From Bacteroidota bacterium (GTDB taxonomy: Bacteria > Bacteroidota > Bacteroidia > AKYH767-A > OLB10), in contig JAHEYP010000005.1 of assembly GCA_023251535.1 (NCBI GenBank), forward strand, positions 62,001-126,000: 64,000 bases of DNA. Reading direction: 5' to 3'. A program made the translations under genes and the position numbers. The notes beneath the pieces were generated by a model. That model did no database searches. It was not told the origin of the DNA and was given only the letters and a program-made list of their open reading frames with translations. Shown piece by piece: positions 10,073-20,389 of this stretch (the stretch's first letter is position 1; each line of letters opens with the position of its first letter).

Positions 10073-12496
10073 ATGCCAAACAGCTCTCAACATACTACAT
10101 CTCAGCAACTTACGTTTGACGAATTCAAAAAAGTTGTCCTTGAGGATTATCGCATAGCACAGGAAAGTCGCCAGGCCAGCTTGATAGGAAGGAAAGAAGT
10201 TCTTACCGGTAAAGCCAAATTCGGAATTTTTGGTGATGGAAAGGAAGTGGCTCAACTTGCTATGGCTAAAACTTTTAAGAATGGAGACTTCCGCTCTGGT
10301 TATTACCGTGATCAAACTTTTATGTTTGCTGCGGGAATACTCACCATTCAAGAATTTTTTGCTCAATTATACGCTCATCCCGATGTCAATGCCGACCCTT
10401 CTTCTGCAGGTCGATTGATGAACGGTCACTATGCTACTCGCTTGTTAAACGATGATGGTAGCTGGAAGAGAATAGTTGACATGAAAAATTCGTCGGCGGA
10501 TATTTCGCCAACTGCAGGTCAAATGCCTCGCTTACTCGGATTAGCTTACGCTTCAAAATTATATCGCGCTTACCCCGAATTGGCTAAGCAAATGGACGGA
10601 TTTACCTCTAACGGTGATGAAGTTGCGTTCGGAACTATCGGCGATGCAAGTACTTCGGAAGGCTTATTCTTCGAAGCTATTAATGCCGCAGGTGTTTTGC
10701 AAGTCCCTATGGCGATAAGCGTATGGGATGATGGCTACGGAATTTCGGTTCCCGCTAAGTTCCAAACTACTAAACAAAATATTTCTGAAATATTAGCAGG
10801 CTTCGAGAAGACTGACGAGAAACAAGGTTATCTTATTTTCAAAGGCAAAGGTTGGGATTACCCTGGCCTTGTTGATTTATACGAAAAAGGAATTGCTCAA
10901 GCACGTAAAGAACATGCTCCCGCTTTGTTCCACATTCGTGAAATGACCCAACCGCAAGGTCACTCGACTTCTGGTTCACACGAACGTTATAAATCGAAAG
11001 AACGCCTCGAATGGGAAGAACAATTCGATTGCATTCGTAAGATGCGTGAGTGGATTATCGACACTGCAATTGCTACGAATGAAGATTTAGAAGCGATCGA
11101 AGCAGCAGCGAAGAAAACTGTTAATGAGGCTAAGAAAAAAGCATGGGATGCTCATTGTAATGCCATTAAAGCGGAAGCTAAAGATGCAGCCGCTATGATG
11201 ATTGCTGCAGGTGCTGAAAGTGCTAATAAAATTTTTATCGATCGCCTTGCTTCGCAACTTTCCGAAATCAATGAGCCAGAGCGTCGCGATATAAATGTTG
11301 CAGTGAAAAAAGTGTTGCGTTACATTAAAGAAGATGATACTGCAGGACGTGATCAGTTGCTTACTTGGTATCGCAATTTCGATGCAGTAAATAAAGATCG
11401 TTACGATTCACATCAATATAGTCAGTCGAAGTGGAATGCTTTGGCAGTTTCTAAAAGTGATATCAAATATGCTCCCGATGCACCTCAGATGGATGGCAGA
11501 GAAATTCTTCAAGCTAACTGGGATGTATTACTAGAGAGAAAAAAAGAAATCGTCATCTTCGGTGAGGACGTTGGAGGTATTGGTGGAGTAAATCAAACCT
11601 ACGCAGGCCTTCAAGCAAAGTATGGCGATAATAGATTAATTGATACCGGTATCCGCGAAGCAACAATCATCGGTCAAGGTATCGGACTTGCTCTTAGAGG
11701 ATTCAGACCTATTGCTGAAATTCAATACCTCGATTATTTAGCTTATGCTATTCAGATTTTATCTGATGACTTAGCGTGTTTGCAGTATCGTACTAAAGGC
11801 GGACAAAAAGCTCCGTTGATTGTTACTACCCGAGGACATCGACTCGAAGGTGTTTGGCATTCAGGTTCACCAATGCAATTTATACTTGGTGCGCTACGAG
11901 GAATGCATGTGCTTGTCCCTCGAAACATGACTCAAGCTTCAGGATTTTATAACACATTGCTCGAAGCTGATGAACCTGCATTGGTGATTGAACCATTAAA
12001 CGCTTACAGAAATAAAGAAAAACTTCCTAGCAATCTTGGCGACTTCAAAATTCCTATCGGAGTGCCTGAAATTTTACAGCAAGGAAAAGATGTTACGCTT
12101 GTCACCTACGGTTCTTGTGTACGTATCGCGCAAGAAGCATTAAATATTCTTGCAGAACATAATATCAGTGTGGAATTAATCGATGTGCAAAGTTTATTGC
12201 CTTTCGATATAAACCACATGATAGCTGATTCTATTTCAAAAACTAATAAAGTTCTCTTCTTAGACGAAGATGTACCGGGTGGAGCTACTGCATTTATGAT
12301 GCAACAAGTTATGGAAAACCAAAAAGCTTTCCGTCACCTCGACATGGAACCACGAACATTAACAGCGAAAGAACATCGTCCTGCTTATGGTTCTGATGGC
12401 GACTACTATTCTAAACCTTCTGCCGAAGATGTTTTTGATGCAGTTTACGAAATGATGCATGATTACAACCCTGCATCTTACCCTGCAATTTACTAA
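10073..12496 (+). CDS. Fused E1 alpha/beta subunits of a 2-oxoacid dehydrogenase (branched-chain type)
   Basis: N-terminal TPP-binding E1-alpha (GDASTSEGLFFEAINAAGV...) and C-terminal transketolase pyrimidine/C-terminal domains (EDVGGIGGVNQTYAGLQAKYG...) in one ORF. Confidence 0.93.
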   Translation: MPNSSQHTTSQQLTFDEFKKVVLEDYRIAQESRQASLIGRKEVLTGKAKFGIFGDGKEVAQLAMAKTFKNGDFRSGYYRDQTFMFAAGILTIQEFFAQLYAHPDVNADPSSAGRLMNGHYATRLLNDDGSWKRIVDMKNSSADISPTAGQMPRLLGLAYASKLYRAYPELAKQMDGFTSNGDEVAFGTIGDASTSEGLFFEAINAAGVLQVPMAISVWDDGYGISVPAKFQTTKQNISEILAGFEKTDEKQGYLIFKGKGWDYPGLVDLYEKGIAQARKEHAPALFHIREMTQPQGHSTSGSHERYKSKERLEWEEQFDCIRKMREWIIDTAIATNEDLEAIEAAAKKTVNEAKKKAWDAHCNAIKAEAKDAAAMMIAAGAESANKIFIDRLASQLSEINEPERRDINVAVKKVLRYIKEDDTAGRDQLLTWYRNFDAVNKDRYDSHQYSQSKWNALAVSKSDIKYAPDAPQMDGREILQANWDVLLERKKEIVIFGEDVGGIGGVNQTYAGLQAKYGDNRLIDTGIREATIIGQGIGLALRGFRPIAEIQYLDYLAYAIQILSDDLACLQYRTKGGQKAPLIVTTRGHRLEGVWHSGSPMQFILGALRGMHVLVPRNMTQASGFYNTLLEADEPALVIEPLNAYRNKEKLPSNLGDFKIPIGVPEILQQGKDVTLVTYGSCVRIAQEALNILAEHNISVELIDVQSLLPFDINHMIADSISKTNKVLFLDEDVPGGATAFMMQQVMENQKAFRHLDMEPRTLTAKEHRPAYGSDGDYYSKPSAEDVFDAVYEMMHDYNPASYPAIY

Positions 12497-12514
12497 CGGC
12501 TACGCATATACGAA

Positions 12515-13330
12515 ATGGAGTTCAAACGAGTAACCGAAAGCGATTCGAAATATGATCATCTCGAAAAGATGAGCGTTAACGAATTGCTTACAGGCATCAA
12601 CAACGAAGATCAATCGGTAGCTATTGCTGTTCAAAAATCAATTCCTACTATCGAAGCGTTAGTGAATGCTATCGTTCCTCGAATGGAAAAAGGTGGTCGT
12701 CTATTTTATATGGGCGCAGGAACTAGCGGACGATTAGGTATCGTTGATGCATCTGAATGTCCTCCTACCTACGGAATTCCTCATGGTATAGTAGTTGGTA
12801 TTATTGCCGGTGGCGATACTGCAATAAGAAAGGCTGTTGAGTTCGCAGAAGATAGTACTACTCAAGGCTGGATCGACTTGCAAGAATATAACATCAACGA
12901 TAACGATACTGTTATCGGAATCGCAGCATCAGGCACCACTCCTTATGTGATTTCTGCAATGAATAATTGCAGAGCGAACAATATCATCACTGGCTGCATT
13001 ACGTGCAATCCCGGTAGTCCAATTATGGCTGCTGCCGATTTCCCAATTGCTGCTGAAGTAGGTCCCGAATTTGTTACCGGCTCAACAAGAATGAAAGCTG
13101 GTACTGCTCAGAAATTAATACTTAATATGATTTCCACAGCAGTGATGATCAGAATGGGAAGAGTAAAAGGAAATAAAATGGTTGATATGCAACTTAGTAA
13201 TAACAAATTGATTGATAGAGGCACTAGAATGGTGATGAATGAATTATCGATCGATGAGAAAACAGCAGAACAATTATTAAAAGAAAATGGCAGCGTTAGA
13301 AAAGCTGTCGACGCTTACAAAAAACTATAA
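12515..13330 (+). CDS. murQ: N-acetylmuramic acid 6-phosphate etherase
   Basis: SIS domain, MGAGTSGRLGIVDASECPPTYG, GPEFVTGSTRMKAGTAQKLILNM. Confidence 0.96.
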   Translation: MEFKRVTESDSKYDHLEKMSVNELLTGINNEDQSVAIAVQKSIPTIEALVNAIVPRMEKGGRLFYMGAGTSGRLGIVDASECPPTYGIPHGIVVGIIAGGDTAIRKAVEFAEDSTTQGWIDLQEYNINDNDTVIGIAASGTTPYVISAMNNCRANNIITGCITCNPGSPIMAAADFPIAAEVGPEFVTGSTRMKAGTAQKLILNMISTAVMIRMGRVKGNKMVDMQLSNNKLIDRGTRMVMNELSIDEKTAEQLLKENGSVRKAVDAYKKL

Positions 13331-13359
13331 ACGTAAAACACTTTTCTAGAATTTACGTT
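13330..13359. other. Imperfectly explained stem-loop AACGTAAA-N14-TTTACGTT downstream of murQ
   Basis: 8-bp perfect inverted repeat, no clear U tract. Confidence 0.4.
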
Positions 13360-13390
13360 ATAATTCAAAAAACAATCTACTAATTATTCA

Positions 13391-13957
13391 ATGCAGGATA
13401 TTGAACCATACTATGCATGGCGCCATATGTACATCAGTGCAGAGGATGAACTATCACCATTCTTTGGACGTGAGTATAGTGAGTTCGAATATTCGAATAC
13501 AGTTTACAATTATTATATCCACCCACAATGGGATGATTTCGGATCGACAACACTTTATATGAAAGTGATTTTTGCCGACTACGATCAGCATTATGCCATC
13601 ATAGAATTTATTGGCGAATGGAACGATGCTATCAATAATGATATTATGATGCTCAAGCGCGATATCATTGATGAGATGATCGCTCAAGGTATACGCTACT
13701 TTATTTTAGTAGGTGAAAATGTATTAAACTTCCACGCATCCGACGATTGCTATTATCAAGAATGGTTCGATGATATTGAAGAAGGATGGATCGCCGCAGT
13801 TAATTTCAGAGAACATGTTTTACAGGAATTTTCTCGTGCGAACATCGACTTTTACCTCATTTATGGGGGCGAATTGGATGAACTTAAGTGGCGAACTTAT
13901 AATCCCAACCACTTGTTTTCCACTGTTGAAGGGGTCATAGGACACAGATTGGCCTGA
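13391..13957 (+). CDS. Conserved hypothetical protein
   Basis: Intact 188-aa ORF with good coding character between murQ and rlpA; no recognised family. Confidence 0.75.
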   Translation: MQDIEPYYAWRHMYISAEDELSPFFGREYSEFEYSNTVYNYYIHPQWDDFGSTTLYMKVIFADYDQHYAIIEFIGEWNDAINNDIMMLKRDIIDEMIAQGIRYFILVGENVLNFHASDDCYYQEWFDDIEEGWIAAVNFREHVLQEFSRANIDFYLIYGGELDELKWRTYNPNHLFSTVEGVIGHRLA

Positions 13958-14010
13958 TTTATGCTCCTTTTGCTGCAAAACGTTACTATATTTACAACGT
14001 TCTGCTTACA

Positions 14011-14700
14011 ATGACAAACTCTATCTTAATAGGATTACAAGTTTTGCTTGTTACTTTTTTGCTGCAACCGAAGAAAAAGCCGGCTGCCGCAAGGGTTCAA
14101 CATGGCAAAGCTTCGTACTACGGAAAAGAATTTGAAGGCAGGAAAACTGCCAACGGCGATATTTTTAGAAATGCTGACTATACAGCAGCGCATCGCACCC
14201 TCGACTTCAATTCTTATGTTCGTGTCACCAACGAGAAAAATAATTTAAGTATAACGGTGCGCATTAACGATAGAGGTCCTTATGTTCGCTCACGCGTTAT
14301 TGATTTATCAGAAGGCGCAGCAAGAAGAATCGGGAGTTTCCAACACGGATTAGCATCGGTAAGATTAGAGACATTAAACATCATTAAAAAGACTCATGAA
14401 ATCGATAGCATTTTTTCATGCAACGATATTCTCGATTGCTTAGGAAATCCTGAAACTTTAAAAGGTTATTCTATTTCTCTATGGAAGACAAAAGATATTG
14501 TTCATGCACTATATGTTGCAAACGAACTGTATCTTCATGAGGATATTGATAAAGTAATCATCGTTGCTTCAGGAATTGGCGACCAACGTACTTTCACTTT
14601 AGTGATGAGCGAATTCCCAACCAAAGCAGCAGCCATTGCAAGCAAAGACTATTTCGAAAAGAAAGGTTTTATGAGCGTGAAGTTTTTTCAACCTTCGTGA
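14011..14700 (+). CDS. rlpA: RlpA-like double-psi beta-barrel protein with SPOR-like C-terminus
   Basis: GKASYYGKEFEGRKTANGDIF...VRINDRGPYVRSRVIDLSEGAARRIG; C-term SPOR-like TFTLVMSEFPTKAAAIASKDYFEKKG. Confidence 0.9.
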   Translation: MTNSILIGLQVLLVTFLLQPKKKPAAARVQHGKASYYGKEFEGRKTANGDIFRNADYTAAHRTLDFNSYVRVTNEKNNLSITVRINDRGPYVRSRVIDLSEGAARRIGSFQHGLASVRLETLNIIKKTHEIDSIFSCNDILDCLGNPETLKGYSISLWKTKDIVHALYVANELYLHEDIDKVIIVASGIGDQRTFTLVMSEFPTKAAAIASKDYFEKKGFMSVKFFQPS

Positions 14701-15146
14701 TCAAATAACGAAAGGAATACTTCTACTGCTTTTTGATCGACAGGAAATGTAAAGTCGGCAGGATCTAAAGACTCGATCTTCTTCCACTTAAATTCTTCTT
14801 CTCCATTCGTATCTACTACCCTATCTGCCTTCCTGTAAAGATGACTGATATCGTTTTTTAAATGAACAATATAATATACTCCAACTACTTGATGCGACTC
14901 GTTGAATTTCGATTGAACAAAAAAATCGGTTGTGTGAAAATGCGTAGCGCTTTCTACTTCTTGATTTAACTCTTCCTTTATTTCTCGCAAAAGAGCATCG
15001 TAAATTCCTTCTCCAAATTGAAGTCCGCCGCCAGGAAGCTTTCGCATAAAAGTATCGTAGTGAAATTCTTCGGCAATAAGCACTTCCTCATAGCTATTCA
15101 TGATGAATGCATAAACTCGAATATTAAAGAATTTGTCGTTTTTCAT
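14688..15146 (-). CDS. NUDIX hydrolase
   Basis: Nudix box GGGLQFGEGIYDALLREIKEELNQE. Confidence 0.88.
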   Translation of the reverse strand: MKNDKFFNIRVYAFIMNSYEEVLIAEEFHYDTFMRKLPGGGLQFGEGIYDALLREIKEELNQEVESATHFHTTDFFVQSKFNESHQVVGVYYIVHLKNDISHLYRKADRVVDTNGEEEFKWKKIESLDPADFTFPVDQKAVEVFLSLFDHEG

Positions 15147-15404
15147 ATGAGAAATGGATCTTCAAAGATACATTTATTGAAATATCTTACAATTCATATT
15201 TCTGATGTAATCAACAAATCCGAAGCAATTTGGTTCGTTTTTGCGATAAATTCCTCTCAACTTGTTCAATAATCGTCTTTTTCTTACATCGACTTTTACT
15301 TAGAACTTACTGCTTTTTATCACGTATAAATGCAATACAGTAACTGTTAAAGTTCTGTTTTCAATAGCATATCTATTAACTTGTGATTACCTAAAATAAT
15401 AAAC

Positions 15405-16286
15405 ATGAAACAAATCTCTTTAGCTATTTGCTTAGCAGTATTAGCCCTTACGGGATGTAAAAAAGATGATGCAGGCGACAGCTCTACAGGAACTCCTACA
15501 GGAGGCGGCACTTCTTCTGTCCCTTCTACTTTTACTCAAAAGGTATTGCTGGAAACTTTCACTGGTGCCGGACAACCTCAGTGTCCTGATGGCTTTGTAA
15601 AACTCGACAACATTGTTGCAGCCAATAGCGCTAAAGCTATTCCGGTTTATATTCATTATAGCGATGCAATGGAGATTGCTCAATACACTACATTACAATC
15701 AACTTTTGCTAACGGATTAGCTCCTCAATTCCCAAGCGGAATGATTAACAGAACTCCATCTCTTAGCATGGTTATCTTTAATCGCACTCAATGGCAATCG
15801 AATTTTGATGTTGCTAAAGTTAAACCTGCTAAATGCGGATTAGCAATATCATCTTCCATATCAGGAAATACGGCTTCGGTAACTGTTCATTCTGGATTTA
15901 ATGAAGCACTAACCGGAAGTTATAATGTGACGGTATATTTACTTGAAAATAATGTCAGTGGCACTGGATCGAATTATGATCAACGTAATTCTTATAATGC
16001 TGTCACCGGACATGCGTATTATGGTTTAGGTGACCCAATAACTGGATTCAAACATAATTACGTCCTTCGTAAAGTTGCAACTTCTGCCTTAGGTGATGCA
16101 ATTGCAAGCACTAATGTAAAAGTAGGAGGCGAAGACATTAAAACATTCAGTATTCCTATCAATGGCTATAATAGCAACGAACTTTATGTTGTTGCATTTA
16201 TCAGCAAGGTAGGAACTACTGCTACCGACCGCGAAATCATGAATGTGCAACGCGTGAAGTTAGGAAGCACTCAAAACTGGGATTAA
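15405..16286 (+). CDS. Omp28-related lipoprotein, paralog 1
   Basis: Lipobox ALTGC; QKVLLETFTGAGQPQCPDGFVKLDNI; ends MNVQRVKLGSTQNWD like the downstream paralog. Confidence 0.85.
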   Translation: MKQISLAICLAVLALTGCKKDDAGDSSTGTPTGGGTSSVPSTFTQKVLLETFTGAGQPQCPDGFVKLDNIVAANSAKAIPVYIHYSDAMEIAQYTTLQSTFANGLAPQFPSGMINRTPSLSMVIFNRTQWQSNFDVAKVKPAKCGLAISSSISGNTASVTVHSGFNEALTGSYNVTVYLLENNVSGTGSNYDQRNSYNAVTGHAYYGLGDPITGFKHNYVLRKVATSALGDAIASTNVKVGGEDIKTFSIPINGYNSNELYVVAFISKVGTTATDREIMNVQRVKLGSTQNWD

Positions 16287-16303
16287 CAAAATTTACCATA
16301 TTC

Positions 16304-16334
16304 AAAAAAAGGCGCTCAAAAGGCGCCTTTTTTT
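16304..16334. terminator. Rho-independent terminator
   Basis: AAAAAAAGGCGCtcaaaagGCGCCTTTTTTT. Confidence 0.85.
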
Positions 16335-16406
16335 GTAAGATTAAACCTCTTTTATAATACTAGGACTATTATAACGTTGTATTTTTATTGTTCAGCATTT
16401 TAAAAG

Positions 16407-17291
16407 ATGAAAAACGCACTTTACTTAGCTTTTGCTATTCTCTTCCTTTCTGCTTGTCAGAAGAACGAACCAGGTTTCGACTCTGCCGATGGTTTAAAAA
16501 ACAGCAACGTTTTACAAGAAGTCGCTCCTACAACATTCACTCAAAAATTATTGGTTGAAATGTATTCAAGTGCTGTTTGCGCCACTTGTCCCGATGCCAT
16601 ACAGAAATTCTTGAACTATGAATCTCAATATCCCGGGAGAGTGATTGGAGCCGACATCCACACCTTCGATCCGATGGATGTTCCGATGTACGATACACTC
16701 GACAATATGTTAAACATTACGGCTTTCTCTTCAGGCTCGTTTAATCGATTGCCCTATAATGGAAGTGCTGTCATTCATAAAACAGAATGGAGCTCAAGTA
16801 ATATTGTGAATACAGCACTGCAAAAAACAGCAAATTGCGGACTCAAAATAAACTCAACAATTACAGGAAACAATGCCGACATTTTAGTCTCATGTGCATT
16901 CAATACTAACTTAACTGGCGACTACCGACTAACCGTTTACTTAACGGAAGATAGTGTGACTGGATCAGCCAGCGGATATAATCAATCGAACTATTACAAC
17001 AATACTCCTTCGAGTCCATTCTATCAATTAGGAAATCCTATAGTTGGATATTATCACCGAGATGTTTTACGCAAAGTACTAACAGCGGGGAAAGGAAATA
17101 ACATAACTAACGGTGGCGCAGTAACTAAAGGAGTCGTAATCAATAAAACCTTCACAACTTCTATTTCCAACTACAACAGCTCGCGATTAACGGTAATTGC
17201 TTTTGTCAATAAAGTTGGCAGCACTACAACTACTCAAGAAATTTTAAATGTTCAGAAAGTAAAATTAGGAAGAAATCAAAACTGGGATTAA
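16407..17291 (+). CDS. Omp28-related lipoprotein, paralog 2
   Basis: Lipobox FLSAC; KLLVEMYSSAVCATCPDAIQKF; ends LNVQKVKLGRNQNWD. Confidence 0.85.
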   Translation: MKNALYLAFAILFLSACQKNEPGFDSADGLKNSNVLQEVAPTTFTQKLLVEMYSSAVCATCPDAIQKFLNYESQYPGRVIGADIHTFDPMDVPMYDTLDNMLNITAFSSGSFNRLPYNGSAVIHKTEWSSSNIVNTALQKTANCGLKINSTITGNNADILVSCAFNTNLTGDYRLTVYLTEDSVTGSASGYNQSNYYNNTPSSPFYQLGNPIVGYYHRDVLRKVLTAGKGNNITNGGAVTKGVVINKTFTTSISNYNSSRLTVIAFVNKVGSTTTTQEILNVQKVKLGRNQNWD

Positions 17292-17932
17292 TCTCTGCTT
17301 TCTATCAAAGCTACTAACTCAGCTATCATCATCGCTGTAGCGCCCCAGATTTTTATTCCTGAATAATCATAATAAGGAGCCTTTACCGAATATCCGCGAG
17401 CACTTGAAAAGGTAGTCTCCTTTTTATTTTCACTTGCAAGAAAAAAAGATAGCGGCACCTCTAAGATATTCTTAACTTCATCAACACTAAGATTGTAATC
17501 GGGACGCTTAGAAACATATCCTACAAAAGGGTAAACTAAAAAATTACTTGGAGGAATATACAATTCCGTTAAAGCTCCTAACACATTTATCTCTGCTGAC
17601 GACACTCCAACTTCTTCGTGAACTTCACGTAGTGCCGTCATTAAAAACCCTTCGTCACCTTCTTCAACCTTCCCTCCCGGAAAACTTACTTGATGCGCAT
17701 GAACATCGCCTTCTACACCAGTGCGCTCCATCAATACTAGTGTAGCTTCACCAGTTTCGGAAGGGAACAGCAATGCCATTACACATCCTGTTTTATAAGA
17801 TTTTACTTCTTTCAAATATTCAGAAGCAGGCTTACGATGATCAGGTGCCATCATTCGATGCGCATCAATCCCAGGCAAGTCATTAGATAATGCTCGCTTT
17901 AATAGGACTATTGCATCGTCAAAAATCACCAT
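17288..17932 (-). CDS. NUDIX family CoA pyrophosphatase-like protein
   Basis: Nudix/CoA motif QVSFPGGKVEEGDEGFLMTALREVHEEVGV. Confidence 0.88.
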   Translation of the reverse strand: MVIFDDAIVLLKRALSNDLPGIDAHRMMAPDHRKPASEYLKEVKSYKTGCVMALLFPSETGEATLVLMERTGVEGDVHAHQVSFPGGKVEEGDEGFLMTALREVHEEVGVSSAEINVLGALTELYIPPSNFLVYPFVGYVSKRPDYNLSVDEVKNILEVPLSFFLASENKKETTFSSARGYSVKAPYYDYSGIKIWGATAMMIAELVALIESRD

Positions 17933-17944
17933 GCCAAATCCAAT

Positions 17945-19708
17945 TTATGCAGGAAGTAGTTTTTCAATTTTACGCTCACCGATTTGTTGACGCCACATCG
18001 CATAATACAATCCGCGAAGCTCTAGCAATTCTTCATGACGACCCGATTCAATTATATGTCCTTTTTCAAGTACAAATATTTTGTCGGCATGCATCACAGT
18101 TGAAAGTCGGTGGGCAATTAAAATGGTGATATGCTCTTTATGTTCTGATACCTTACGAACAGTCTCATTTATTTCTTCTTCAGTAAGTGAATCAAGAGCA
18201 GATGTAGCTTCATCAAATACTAATAACGATGGCTTACGTAACAATGCTCTCGCTATTGATAAACGTTGCTTCTCTCCTCCCGATACTTTCACTCCTCCTT
18301 CTCCAATAACCGAGTCTAATCCTTTATCAGCACGTGATAAAAGATTATTTAAAGCTGATTTCTTCAACACCTCTAAACATTCTTCATCAGTAGCACCTGG
18401 AGCAACGAACAATAAATTCTCTCTAATAGTTCCTGAGAACAATTGAGTGTCTTGCGTTACTAATCCAATTTGTGCTCTTAACTCATCGAGATTTACTTCT
18501 TTCGAGCCAGTATTATTATAGTAGATTTCTCCTTCTAACGGACGATATAATCCTACTAACAATTTCACTAATGTAGTTTTTCCTGAACCCGACGGACCAA
18601 CAAATGCAACTGTTTGTCCCTTGTCAGTTTCAAATGAAATATTAGACACAGCATATCCAGATGCCGTTTGATGCTTGAATGAAACATGATCAAATGAAAA
18701 CTTCGAAATCGTTCCGAGGTTAGCTGGATGATCGGGCTTACGCTCAGGTTCAATATCTAATATCTCTTGAAAATTATTCAACGACACTTCTGCTTCGCGA
18801 TACACATTGATAATATTCCCTAACTCTTGTAATGGTCCGAAAATAAAGAAGCTATAAATAAACATCGTAAAGAACTGTCCGATGGAAATTTGCTTGTCAA
18901 ATATCAAATACAACATCATAAACATGATCGCTGTTCTTAATAAGTTAACGCAAGTACCTTGAATAAAGCTTAAACTTCGAATGTATCTTACTTTCTTTAA
19001 TTCGAGTTGAAGAATTTTATCAGTTGTTGAATTCAAGCGATTAATCTCTTGCTGTGATAAACCAAGACTCTTCACTAACTCGATATTACGAAGTGATTCG
19101 GTTGTTGCTCCCGCTAATGCCGTTGTTTCTGCTACAATGATCTTTTGAATCTTTTTAACCTTCTTACTTAAGTATGAACTTAACATTCCTAAAATCGGAA
19201 TTGTTCCGAAATACACAGGAGCAATAATCCAATGCACATTGATCGCATAAACAGCTACGAATATTATCGCAACAACAGATGTGAATAATACATTGATGAA
19301 AGTGCTAATCAAACGCTCAACATCAGAACGTACTTTTTGAAGCTTCCCTAATGTCTCTCCACTTCGCTGATCTTCAAATACTGAATATGGCAGCTCTAAA
19401 CTATGACGGATTCCATCAGCATAAATTTGAGCCCCCAATCGCTGGGTAATCACATTCACATAATAATCTTGAAAATTTTTGGCAACCCTGCTAATAAAGG
19501 CTACTCCAACAGCTGCGGTTAGCAATAAACCAACACCTTTAAAGAACTCAGATTTGCTGTGTTTATCGAATTTGGTCACGTAATCGTCGATCACGTGCTT
19601 AAAAATATAGGGATCTAATAGTGAAAACACCTGATTTACAGCGGCTAAGCCTAATGCTAGCACCACTAGTTTCCAGTAGCCCTTGAGGTAGTTAAAAAGT
19701 AATTTCAT
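17945..19708 (-). CDS. ABC transporter, fused permease/ATP-binding (MsbA-like exporter)
   Basis: TM domain then GPSGSGKTTLVKLL, VSGGEKQRLSIARALL, LLVFDEATSALD. Confidence 0.93.
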   Translation of the reverse strand: MKLLFNYLKGYWKLVVLALGLAAVNQVFSLLDPYIFKHVIDDYVTKFDKHSKSEFFKGVGLLLTAAVGVAFISRVAKNFQDYYVNVITQRLGAQIYADGIRHSLELPYSVFEDQRSGETLGKLQKVRSDVERLISTFINVLFTSVVAIIFVAVYAINVHWIIAPVYFGTIPILGMLSSYLSKKVKKIQKIIVAETTALAGATTESLRNIELVKSLGLSQQEINRLNSTTDKILQLELKKVRYIRSLSFIQGTCVNLLRTAIMFMMLYLIFDKQISIGQFFTMFIYSFFIFGPLQELGNIINVYREAEVSLNNFQEILDIEPERKPDHPANLGTISKFSFDHVSFKHQTASGYAVSNISFETDKGQTVAFVGPSGSGKTTLVKLLVGLYRPLEGEIYYNNTGSKEVNLDELRAQIGLVTQDTQLFSGTIRENLLFVAPGATDEECLEVLKKSALNNLLSRADKGLDSVIGEGGVKVSGGEKQRLSIARALLRKPSLLVFDEATSALDSLTEEEINETVRKVSEHKEHITILIAHRLSTVMHADKIFVLEKGHIIESGRHEELLELRGLYYAMWRQQIGERKIEKLLPA

Positions 19709-19795
19709 GCGATTGTTGTAGGTACAAATATAGCAATTAACAGGGGATTGTTATTAAGCACTATGGCTTCCCCTTAGTAAAGTGACAATATTCGG

Positions 19796-19803
19796 TAGTT
19801 TTG
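19796..19803 (+). promoter_or_regulatory. Bacteroidota-type -7 element TAGTTTTG
   Basis: Exact TAnnTTTG, 33 nt before the ATG at 19836. Confidence 0.5.
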
Positions 19804-19835
19804 GAACGTTACAAACATCAAAGTCGATTAAAAAT

Positions 19836-20345
19836 ATGAAATATTTTATTGCACTCGCATTCTTATTGATTTGCGGAAACTTATCTGCTCAACATACAGT
19901 GGTTATGAAAGATGGCAGCAAAATGAATGGTGAGCTCCAATCTATTAAAGAAAACACGGTGACGTTCTTTTATAAAGGAAGCAATATCACTTTTCACGTT
20001 GGTGAAATATCAGCAATCTACTTTGATGGAAATGTTCCCGCTACGTCTTCAGCTTCGTCGGGATCAAATTCAGGACAAAAAGGGGTATCCTTCGTAATGC
20101 CAGGTCGAAAATTGACTCGCCAGCCTAAAATCGATAACTTAACAATGGAAAAAGGCATCGTAGTTATTGCAATTACGATCAATAAATACGGAAATGTTAT
20201 GAAAGCGGATCCAGGTGCAGAAGGAACAACAACAACTAGCCAATACCTACTTACAAAGGCTAAACAAGCAGCAGAAAGCGCTATGTTCGATGGAGGAACA
20301 ACTTTTCCACTCGAACAAAAAGGAACTATTACCGTTACCTTCTGA
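19836..20345 (+). CDS. Secreted protein with TonB C-terminal-like domain
   Basis: Start at MKYFIALAFLLICGNLSAQ (signal peptide); C-terminal MEKGIVVIAITINKYGNVMKADPGAEGTTTTSQYLLTKAKQAAESAMF...KGTITVTF matches the TonB-CTD pattern. Confidence 0.75.
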   Translation: MKYFIALAFLLICGNLSAQHTVVMKDGSKMNGELQSIKENTVTFFYKGSNITFHVGEISAIYFDGNVPATSSASSGSNSGQKGVSFVMPGRKLTRQPKIDNLTMEKGIVVIAITINKYGNVMKADPGAEGTTTTSQYLLTKAKQAAESAMFDGGTTFPLEQKGTITVTF

Positions 20346-20356
20346 TTCCCGATTAA

Positions 20357-20380
20357 ACATATTGATTCGCGTCAATATGT
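20357..20380. other. Stem-loop ACATATTGA-TTCGCG-TCAATATGT
   Basis: Perfect 9-bp inverted repeat immediately after the preceding stop codon. Confidence 0.6.
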
Positions 20381-20389
20381 CCGTTTTAT

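Noticed and set aside
10001-10366. Minus-strand 121-aa ORF at the start of the E1 gene
   Set aside because: Overlaps the sense E1 coding region and promoter; no domain.
10073-12496. Fused E1 alpha/beta dehydrogenase as novel
   Set aside because: Fused E1 subunits are already annotated in many Bacteroidota; not new.
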